Shown here piece by piece: positions 1 to 5,582 of a stretch of DNA of 11,175 nt. The stretch lies in assembly GCA_021809235.1 (NCBI GenBank), contig JAKBAG010000085.1:1-11175 (forward strand), in the 5' to 3' direction. The position numbers and the translations under genes were made by a program. The notes below the pieces were generated by a model. The model was given only the letters and a program-made list of their open reading frames with translations, was not told where the DNA came from and did no database searches. The DNA comes from Acidobacteriota bacterium. GTDB lineage: Bacteria > Acidobacteriota > Terriglobia > Terriglobales > Acidobacteriaceae. Positions within the stretch are counted from its first letter, which is position 1; each line of letters starts with the position of its first letter.

Positions 1-560
1 GAGCCGGTGGGCGTGGAAACAATCACACCGTCGGCGCGGAAGTTGGCGGCCAGTTTGCCATCCAGCTCGATGCTGAACTCACCCATGCGTGCGATGGCCG
101 CCTTGGACAGGACCATGTCATTGACGGATTCAAATGACTGCACGCATTGATCGCCGCGCCAGACCTCGCCGTGAAGCATCGTTCTTGCATCGATAAAGCA
201 ACAGTCCTGGCACCAGCCTTCCAGAGTCTGATAGAGATCGGCCAAACGAACTTCCGTTAGGAATCCAAGCGAGCCGAGATTCACACTGAGAATCGGGGTG
301 GCATATTGGGCAAAGATTCGTCCAACAGAAAGTAGAGTGCCATCACCGCCCAGAACAATGACCAGGACCGGATCACACTTCGGCAGTTCTTCGCGATCCA
401 GAACACGAAAAGCGGCAACATCGGCAGGTGGTAGGTAGGATGCGCTTACCTCGTCTAGAACCGGTTCAAAGGAACGGCCAAGAAGCCAAACCGCCAGCTC
501 TGGAATCAGAGTGTGCAGTTCTTCCTTCTGGGGCTTGGAAACAATGGCTATGGGCTGCAT
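1..560 (-). CDS. nadK: NAD kinase, C-terminus cut by window edge
   Basis: NAD kinase phosphorylates NAD+ to NADP+ in the cytosol, using ATP or polyphosphate, and is the only de novo source of NADP. About 186 codons are present and the 3' end lies beyond base 1. I read the family signatures directly: GGDGT (residues 71-75, preceded by VIVL), NLGSLGFLTE (94-103), NDMVLSK (147-153) and DGVIVSTPTG (178-187, running into the edge where the family continues with STAY). The ATG at 558-560 has GGGAG four bases upstream, and the in-frame stop of tlyA (609-611) limits any longer start; a GTG a few codons upstream is a weaker alternative. It lies 48 bp after tlyA on the same strand, a linkage seen in many bacteria, often followed by recN, so co-transcription is likely. 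The WCQDCC stretch (116-121) is unusually cysteine-rich. Family assignment is very secure. Confidence 0.95.
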   Translation of the reverse strand, partial: MQPIAIVSKPQKEELHTLIPELAVWLLGRSFEPVLDEVSASYLPPADVAAFRVLDREELPKCDPVLVIVLGGDGTLLSVGRIFAQYATPILSVNLGSLGFLTEVRLADLYQTLEGWCQDCCFIDARTMLHGEVWRGDQCVQSFESVNDMVLSKAAIARMGEFSIELDGKLAANFRADGVIVSTPTG

Positions 561-608
561 CTGGCTCCCAGTGTATCCCACTTCCCGGCGATCCTGACTG
601 CAGTTTGC

Positions 609-1388
609 TCACAGAGTTCTTCCCGCTGTCAGTATGGCGTGCAGGAGGAACTCAACGTTGCCTTCGGCTCCAGTAATCGGCGAAGGAATGATCTCAACGG
701 CGGAAGCTTGCAACTCCCGTAGGCACTCTGTAACACGCTCAATGGCGAAGGCATGGGCCGCCGGGTCGCGCACAATGCCGCCTTTGCCAACGTGCTCGCG
801 CCCTGCTTCAAACTGAGGCTTTATCAAAATCACGGCCTCCTCAAGCATGGGAGCCGCAGCCAGAACGGCAGGCAGCACCAGCGTGGCCGAGATGAACGAT
901 ACATCCATCACCAGAAGTGTTGGGACAGGTAGCCTCCCATCCCTGGATGCTGCAAAGTGCCCAGGCGGCAATAGACGCGCATTGGTGCGCTCATGCAGGT
1001 ACACACGGACATCATTCCGCAGACTGACGGCAATTTGTCCGAATCCGGTATCCACGCATGAAACACTGGCTGCGCCATGCTGCAGAAGGCAATCCGTAAA
1101 TCCGCCGGTGGATGTGCCAATGTCCAGACAATGCCGCCCTGCGACAGCAATCTGCCAGTGTTCCAGAGCATGTTCCAGCTTGAGGCCTCCGCGGCTCACG
1201 TATCGCTGCTGCTCGCCGAGAATCCGCACGACAGAATCGGGAGAAACCGTGGTACCCGGCTTGTCGATCTTTTGTTCATTGACCAGGATGCGACCGGCTA
1301 GGATCAATGCACGCGCCCGCTCACGGCTGGGAACCAGACCGCTTTGGGCAAGATATTGATCCAGTCGAAGTTTTGCGGAAGCGGTCAA
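609..1388 (-). CDS. tlyA: TlyA family rRNA (cytidine-2'-O)-methyltransferase
   Basis: Characterised members use S-adenosylmethionine to 2'-O-methylate ribosomal RNA cytidines (16S and/or 23S); the older name 'hemolysin' is misleading. The 259-residue protein has the usual length and order: an N-terminal S4 RNA-binding domain (about 8-67, with RLDQYLAQSGL and SRERARALILAGRILVN), then an FtsJ/RrmJ-like Rossmann methyltransferase. Visible motifs are YVSRGGLKLE (63-72), the SAM loop LDIGTSTGGFTDC (88-100), MDVSFIS (161-167), LIKPQFEAGR (188-197), GKGGIVRDP (201-209) and EGNVEFLLH (242-250). The likely catalytic K-D-K-E set is K70, D162, K190 and E246, all retained. The start is a TTG at 1386-1388 with AGGA nine bases upstream; no in-frame ATG lies between it and the upstream stop TAG at 1410-1412. 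nadK follows 48 bp downstream. The gene is divergent from the ECF sigma gene. Confidence 0.95.
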   Translation of the reverse strand: MTASAKLRLDQYLAQSGLVPSRERARALILAGRILVNEQKIDKPGTTVSPDSVVRILGEQQRYVSRGGLKLEHALEHWQIAVAGRHCLDIGTSTGGFTDCLLQHGAASVSCVDTGFGQIAVSLRNDVRVYLHERTNARLLPPGHFAASRDGRLPVPTLLVMDVSFISATLVLPAVLAAAPMLEEAVILIKPQFEAGREHVGKGGIVRDPAAHAFAIERVTECLRELQASAVEIIPSPITGAEGNVEFLLHAILTAGRTL

Positions 1389-1397
1389 CCTGATCCA

Positions 1398-1401
1398 TCC
1401 T
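1398..1401 (-). promoter_or_regulatory. Ribosome binding site of tlyA supporting the TTG start
   Basis: AGGA on the minus strand lies nine bases before the TTG codon. An ATG at 1395-1397 overlaps the region but is out of frame with the TlyA reading frame. With the in-frame TAG at 1410-1412 upstream, TTG is the only credible start. Confidence 0.55.
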
Positions 1402-1470
1402 ATATTCTTCTAACATGTGTTGTGCGGGAGCTGCAGCCAGAAATTGGTTCAGTTCTTCTCACTGAAGTTT

Positions 1471-1497
1471 GGAATCCAATCCCTCGCCAGCCGCGTA
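1471..1497 (+). promoter_or_regulatory. Candidate ECF-type promoter upstream of the sigma/anti-sigma operon
   Basis: GGAATCC at 1471-1477 is followed, after 16 bases, by CGTA at 1494-1497. This resembles the GGAA(C/T)-N16/17-CGT(A/C) architecture of promoters read by ECF sigma factors, which often drive their own operon. The predicted transcription start near 1504 leaves a short leader before the ATG at 1521, and would suit a start at 1530 or 1548 equally well. The -35 element sits inside an 11-base perfect inverted repeat, TTGGA-A-TCCAA (1469-1479), which could be chance or an operator. Read by eye only. Confidence 0.4.
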
Positions 1498-1520
1498 CAT
1501 ATGACAGGCAGGCATCTCAC

Positions 1521-2069
1521 ATGGTCGCAATGGAAATCAGGCAAACAATGGATGATGCCGAGTTGCTGCAAGCCGTAGCGCAACAGGATGAAGGCGCGAT
1601 GGCAGAGATCTTTGATCGATATTCCAGACTGGTATACGCAATATCCCTGCGTGTTCTCAAGGAACCAGCACTGGCGGAGGATGTGATGCAGGAAGTCCTG
1701 CTGCAGATTTGGCGAAGTCCTGGTGGCTTTGTGGCACAGCGAGGAAGCCTGGGCTCATGGCTTGCCGTGGTGGCACGGAATCGTTCGATCGATGTACTGC
1801 GTCGCAGAGCCAACCAGGAGCCGCTCGAAGGAGTGACGGTGACCGAACCAAGATCCTTGTCACGATCCGTCGAGGATGGGATTTTAATGGAGCAGATTCG
1901 TGGAGTGGTAACCCAATTACCAGCCGAACAGCAAAGTTCGCTTCAGATGGCCTACTTTGACGGTATGAGCCATACGGAGATTGCAGAGCGCACCGGCATT
2001 CCGCTTGGAACGGTCAAGACAAGAATTCGCGCGGGATTGATGGCCGTGAGAAAGGTTCTGGAAGCATGA
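1521..2069 (+). CDS. ECF-type RNA polymerase sigma factor
   Basis: This group IV sigma-70 factor directs RNA polymerase to a small regulon when released by its anti-sigma factor. From the ATG at 1521 it encodes 182 residues, usual for the group, with only two conserved regions. Sigma-2 spans about 24-96, with LAEDVMQEVLLQIW (51-64, region 2.2) and SWLAVVARNRSIDVLRRR (79-96, region 2.4). Sigma-4 spans about 128-180, with the helix-turn-helix GMSHTEIAERTGIPLGTVKTRI (148-169, hydrophobic positions and GTVKTR conserved). The chosen start has AGGCAGG eight bases upstream. In-frame ATGs at 1530 and 1548 are alternatives, and 1548 (MDDAELL) matches the commonest ECF N-terminus. An open frame reaches back to 1344 but overlaps tlyA and looks non-coding there. 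The stop overlaps the anti-sigma ATG (ATGA). The RskA-like partner suggests a SigK-like, envelope- or redox-responsive role; the exact ECF group is unknown. Confidence 0.92.
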   Translation: MVAMEIRQTMDDAELLQAVAQQDEGAMAEIFDRYSRLVYAISLRVLKEPALAEDVMQEVLLQIWRSPGGFVAQRGSLGSWLAVVARNRSIDVLRRRANQEPLEGVTVTEPRSLSRSVEDGILMEQIRGVVTQLPAEQQSSLQMAYFDGMSHTEIAERTGIPLGTVKTRIRAGLMAVRKVLEA

Positions 2070-2887
2070 CAATGCGCAAACAGGTTCATATTGAAGAGGA
2101 AGATCTGATCCAGTATGCGCTAGGGAATCTGCCCGATGCCCGACTGTTTCAAATGACAGCGCATATTTCCATGTGTGCCGAGTGTCGCGGAGAAGTGGAT
2201 CGCATACGCGTTGCATTGGGAGCCTTTGGAGCTGCAACTGAGGCGCAAACCGCTCTCCCCTCCGGTGCGCGGGAACGGTTTCTGAATCGGCTCCAGCAGG
2301 AGTCTGTGAAGGCTGAGGTGGCAACGGTTATGCCCAATGTGACCAGGCCATCATTCCTGAAGCGGTTTTTCACTTGGTCGCAATCTCCTGTACCGTATCA
2401 GGTTCTCTCGGGAGCACTGGCAGCTGGTATGGTCTTTTTCGCCTATGACGATGCCATGCACTATCACGCGATGCGACAGATGGTGCCTGTGGTAGCTCGG
2501 TTTGAAGCTCAGGTAGCTCGTTTGTCTGATCTGGAGCAGTTCCTTCAGGGCAGCAATATACAGGAGGTTTCCCTGCGTCCTAAACCAGTGAATCAAATGA
2601 CACCTGAGGGACACGCGTTTTATTCACCCCAGCAGGGGAAGCTTGTCTTTACTGCATCAAATCTGGCACCCATTCCCAATGGAAAAGCGTATGAACTGTG
2701 GATACTCCCCCGCGATGGGAGCGCTCCCATTCCTGCTGGAACGTTCACTCCCGGTCCGGACGGAAACGCTGCGATCATTTATCCTCAGATTCCCACGGGT
2801 GTGGAAGCTTCCGGCTTCGGTGTAACACTGGAAAATGCCAACGGAGCTACTAAGCCCACAATGCCAATACTCCTCAGTGGAGAGTAA
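2066..2887 (+). CDS. Anti-sigma factor, zinc-finger ZAS N-terminus plus RskA-type C-terminal domain
   Basis: This is the probable membrane anti-sigma factor that holds the preceding ECF sigma inactive. Of 273 residues, the N-terminal part (about 1-60) carries a ZAS zinc-binding signature, H33-x3-C37-x2-C40 within HISMCAEC, with all three ligands present. A modest hydrophobic stretch (about 111-127, YQVLSGALAAGMVFFAY) is the likely single membrane span; it is short, with polar residues just after it. The C-terminal part (about 185-272) resembles the RskA (anti-sigma-K) domain, with KAYELWILPRDG (207-218), PIPAGTF (221-227) and KPTMPILLSG (263-272), and would lie outside the cytoplasm. The ATG at 2066 overlaps the sigma stop by 4 bp, implying translational coupling and matched dosage; an ATG two codons later is possible. 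Release probably involves regulated proteolysis or thiol/zinc chemistry, as known for related proteins, but the signal cannot be read here. Confidence 0.88.
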   Translation: MTMRKQVHIEEEDLIQYALGNLPDARLFQMTAHISMCAECRGEVDRIRVALGAFGAATEAQTALPSGARERFLNRLQQESVKAEVATVMPNVTRPSFLKRFFTWSQSPVPYQVLSGALAAGMVFFAYDDAMHYHAMRQMVPVVARFEAQVARLSDLEQFLQGSNIQEVSLRPKPVNQMTPEGHAFYSPQQGKLVFTASNLAPIPNGKAYELWILPRDGSAPIPAGTFTPGPDGNAAIIYPQIPTGVEASGFGVTLENANGATKPTMPILLSGE

Positions 2888-2909
2888 ACTCGCCCTAAAC
2901 TAAGGAAGA

Positions 2910-2946
2910 GCAGAAAGGCCGACTGCAATGCAGTCGGCCTTTCTGC
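2910..2946. terminator. Strong, probably bidirectional, terminator hairpin
   Basis: The arm GCAGAAAGGCCGACTGC (2910-2926) and its exact reverse complement (2930-2946) flank a 3-base loop, AAT. The 17-bp perfect stem contains AAAGGCC and GGCCTTT, so an A-rich/T-rich edge occurs on either strand. It sits between the end of the anti-sigma gene (2887) and the end of the converging lipoprotein gene (2970), the expected place for a shared terminator. No long T tract follows the full stem, so the inner GGCC stem with TTTCT may be the working unit. Confidence 0.8.
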
Positions 2947-2969
2947 GGAACAATGATGCGCTACCCTTC

Positions 2970-4493
2970 TCAGAGTTGGGAGGGATCCTGCTGGCGACAG
3001 CTTTGGATTGTGATTGCTGCGCCGGTTGAGGTGAAATCGCCCGGAGGCAGGTTGCATGGCTGCCCAGCGCCAGGAATGCGGCTCACAGTGTTCGGATTGC
3101 TATTGATGGCATCCGGCGAAGTGGTGTGTACATCGACGGCATTGCCGGAAACAAGGACGCTGGTGCCCACAATGTCCTGATCCGTTCGAATGATGGTGAC
3201 ATAGGGGCTATCTGGAGACACCACGTACACCTTGCCGTAAAGAGAAGAGAGCGTGGAAGCCACGGAGCGGGGATGCCCATTTACGGTAAGAGTCTTCTCC
3301 ACGGTATGGCTAATCATATTGACCACGGTGACCGTACCGTCGGACTGATTGGCAACATAGGCGCGGCTTCCGTCGGCCAGAACGGTCACAGCTGCAGGAT
3401 TGTGGCCCACAGGCACAGTGTAAGTGGTGCCAAATGTGGGACTGTCGTTACCGTATTGATCGAGGCTGACATCAATAATACTGATCGAATCGCCGTCGTA
3501 GTTGGCAACCACGAGCTGTGCAGTCGCAGCGTTGTATTCCGCATAGACGGGCCCCGCGTGTGCAAGACCATTGGCCGGTGTAAGCGGAATGCTTGGGTGG
3601 CAGGTGACGAGTTGACCATTCTGGTTATAGAAGGGCGTGCAGCTATCCAGAGCGTTGATCTGGCTGTTAATGACCGAAACGGAGTCGCTGCCCCGGTTCA
3701 AAACGAAGACACGCTGGGAGTCCGTGGTTCCTACAGCATAATCCGGACAGACTCCGACCGGAATATGCGAAGAAACGGAATATGTGCTGGACTCGATTCC
3801 ATCTGCGGTTCCAGTTGGCAGAGTCGTGGCGTAGGGATCGATGTTGCAAGCCACTCCTCCCTGGACTGAATTACCATCCAGCGTAATGGAGCTGAGAAAC
3901 GGAATATTCTGCGAAACCGTGTAATAGCGCTGCGCCAGGGGCACGCCGACCATCGTCACTGGCGATGGGTCCACGGGGACCACGAGCTTGAAGGCATCCG
4001 GAGCACCCGTCAGAACATCCACCTGATTGGCATTGGCGTCCAGCGCGTACAGACCCAGGGAACCGGAGTAGAGGTTCACGATCGGATCAATGCCTGTGTA
4101 TGGGCTGAGCGTGCTGAACTGCACGTTTTTCTGCTGCAGATTCGGGCTGACTGGAATATTAGCTACCGTACCATCGCCATCCAGGGACCAAGCCAGAGAA
4201 CCACCTGAATTCATGGCAAAACCAACGGGGGTCACGCCAAGGGGCGAAGTGGCCATGACGGTGTCCCCGGAGAAGTCAATCACCGTGCCAATCCCGAGGG
4301 TGCTGGTCGATGGAGCCGAGAGAACAAAGGCGTATGCCGACGGCTGTTGTGCCGGTCCAGAGGTGACGACCGGATAGGTAACCGGACGATAGCTGCTGCC
4401 GCACGCGGCAAGTACAAAGCCCAATCCGCAGACGGCTGCAAGCTGCACTACGGGGCGCATCAACGGAGACAACTGGCGGGTGATTTCACGCAT
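2970..4493 (-). CDS. YVTN beta-propeller repeat lipoprotein
   Basis: This is a predicted exported lipoprotein of 507 residues. The N-terminus has a charged start, a hydrophobic core and a lipobox LAAC with the lipidated cysteine at 31, followed by GSS. The mature part is built of beta-propeller blades of the YVTN/YncE (lactonase-like) type. The clearest are VFVLNRGSDSVSVIN (262-276), LVVANYDGDSISIID (327-341), AYVANQSDGTVTVVN (378-392) and VYVVSPDSPYVTIIR (422-436), with degenerate blades before them. Six further cysteines (216, 249, 284, 298, 480, 499) could form disulfides outside the cytoplasm. No catalytic residues are recognisable; such propellers usually act as binding scaffolds, and the ligand here is unknown. 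The ATG at 4491-4493 has AGGA nine bases upstream. Proteins of this style are frequent in Acidobacteriaceae. The gene is a single unit, convergent with the anti-sigma gene and divergent from the DUF92 gene. Confidence 0.85.
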   Translation of the reverse strand: MREITRQLSPLMRPVVQLAAVCGLGFVLAACGSSYRPVTYPVVTSGPAQQPSAYAFVLSAPSTSTLGIGTVIDFSGDTVMATSPLGVTPVGFAMNSGGSLAWSLDGDGTVANIPVSPNLQQKNVQFSTLSPYTGIDPIVNLYSGSLGLYALDANANQVDVLTGAPDAFKLVVPVDPSPVTMVGVPLAQRYYTVSQNIPFLSSITLDGNSVQGGVACNIDPYATTLPTGTADGIESSTYSVSSHIPVGVCPDYAVGTTDSQRVFVLNRGSDSVSVINSQINALDSCTPFYNQNGQLVTCHPSIPLTPANGLAHAGPVYAEYNAATAQLVVANYDGDSISIIDVSLDQYGNDSPTFGTTYTVPVGHNPAAVTVLADGSRAYVANQSDGTVTVVNMISHTVEKTLTVNGHPRSVASTLSSLYGKVYVVSPDSPYVTIIRTDQDIVGTSVLVSGNAVDVHTTSPDAINSNPNTVSRIPGAGQPCNLPPGDFTSTGAAITIQSCRQQDPSQL

Positions 4494-4621
4494 TCAATAT
4501 TTTCCTGCTTACACACTGATTGTAAATCACGGCTGAGACACAAACTCCACCCCATCCAACGGGGCAAGCGGGAGGGTTCCCAGTCGCGCAACGGGACGCG
4601 GAAAGCTGTTACGTTGGACGC

Positions 4622-5554
4622 ATGCAGATGCGGAATCGAAAGCAGGCTCAGGAGACTGGCCAACATTCCTTAGAAAGCATCCCATGGATGTCCAAGGCGG
4701 TGCTGCTGGCGGTGGCACCATGGATGGCATCTCAGTTTCTGCTTGAGTTTCATGCCTGGCAGCATGCCGTGCCTTCGGTGGCCTGGATCACCCTCGGATT
4801 GAGCACTCTCATGGCAACCATGGTATGGAGGCTTCACGCTGGCACGGCAGGTGCTGCTGCTCTGGGAGCCGTCATTCTGGGCTGCCTCATCTGGGGAACC
4901 ATTGCATTCCCCTATTCCCAGTGGCTTCGCACCGGAATCACGCCCCTTCTGGTCACTCTGCTGCTCACCCTTTCCGCCACACGAGTGGGCCAAAGCAAAC
5001 GCGGGGAAAGGAATACCCCGGAGGCAAAATGCGGACGAAACGCTGCACAGGTGGCTTCCAATCTAGGCATCGCCGGGATTGCCGTTACACTGGTCCCGTT
5101 TGCGCCGCAACTTGTGGCACACAATCCCAACTTTGCCGCTCTGATAGCCTATGCCGCACTGGCGGAAGCTGCCGCTGATACTGTTTCTTCGGAGCTGGGG
5201 CGGAGTTTTGGTGGAACTCCCCGGCTGATCACAACCTGGAAAGCAATGCCAGCCGGGACAGATGGCGCGGTCACCCTGACAGGAACGCTGGCCGGAATCA
5301 CTGCCGCAGCCCTTGTATCGGTCTCAGGCATCTGGGCTCTGACCGGATCGTTTCAGCAACAGTGGATTGGCCTGTTCCTGATCTTTGCCGGTGGTTGTGT
5401 CGGCTGGCTGGCAGACAGCCTGCTGGGAGCAGTGCTGGAACGACGAGGCTGGCTGAACAACGATGCAGTAAATTTCCTCAGCACGCTCTGCGCCGCTTCC
5501 ACCACGCTGATTCTGGCTCGCGCTTGTGCTGCCTGGCTGCTTGCTAGTACTTAG
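4622..5554 (+). CDS. DUF92 (TMEM19/VTE6-like) integral membrane protein
   Basis: This is a multi-span membrane protein of 310 residues in the DUF92/TIGR00297 family. Hydrophobic segments lie near 24-42, 50-68, 75-97, 103-119, 146-164, 170-184, 219-240, 248-270 and 285-307. Conserved motifs are GRNAAQVASNLG (138-149), AEAAADTVSSELG (181-193, with the family's ADT..SELG), PAGTDGAVTLTGTLAG (210-225), ADSLLGAVLERRG (264-276) and LNNDAVNFLST (278-288). The plant and cyanobacterial relative VTE6 is a phytyl-phosphate kinase used in tocopherol and phylloquinone formation. By analogy this protein may phosphorylate a prenyl phosphate in isoprenoid or quinone salvage, but the substrate is inferred, not shown. 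The ATG at 4622 lacks a clear Shine-Dalgarno; an ATG at 4628, or one at residue 23 just before the first membrane span, is possible. It is a single gene, divergent from the lipoprotein and convergent with the kinase. Confidence 0.82.
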   Translation: MQMRNRKQAQETGQHSLESIPWMSKAVLLAVAPWMASQFLLEFHAWQHAVPSVAWITLGLSTLMATMVWRLHAGTAGAAALGAVILGCLIWGTIAFPYSQWLRTGITPLLVTLLLTLSATRVGQSKRGERNTPEAKCGRNAAQVASNLGIAGIAVTLVPFAPQLVAHNPNFAALIAYAALAEAAADTVSSELGRSFGGTPRLITTWKAMPAGTDGAVTLTGTLAGITAAALVSVSGIWALTGSFQQQWIGLFLIFAGGCVGWLADSLLGAVLERRGWLNNDAVNFLSTLCAASTTLILARACAAWLLAST

Positions 5555-5563
5555 TCACGAAGC

Positions 5564-5578
5564 TCCCTCAAAGAGGGA
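5564..5578. terminator. Small hairpin between converging DUF92 and kinase genes
   Basis: TCCCTC-AAA-GAGGGA forms a 6-bp perfect stem with a 3-base loop in the 28-bp space between two convergent stops. There is no T tract on either side, so termination activity is doubtful; position is the main argument. Confidence 0.3.
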
Positions 5579-5582
5579 CGGG

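Noticed and set aside
428..722. Overlapping short plus-strand open frames
   Set aside because: They overlap the NAD kinase start, the tlyA end and each other, and have no family features.
847..1359. 170-codon plus-strand open frame
   Set aside because: Antisense to tlyA, whose motifs are intact across the same bases. The translation is Arg/Ser/Thr-rich and shows no domain.
1344..1520. N-terminal extension of the ECF sigma gene to the ATG at 1344
   Set aside because: It would overlap the 5' end of tlyA, cross the likely promoter, and add about 59 residues with no sigma-factor features.
3126..3869. 247-codon plus-strand open frame
   Set aside because: It lies wholly inside, and antisense to, the YVTN lipoprotein gene, whose lipobox and propeller repeats are clear. 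The translation shows no recognisable family and reads like a shadow frame.
4494..4621. Promoters in the lipoprotein/DUF92 divergent gap
   Set aside because: A TACAAT box can be found on the minus strand but no -35 at suitable spacing; nothing convincing on the plus strand.
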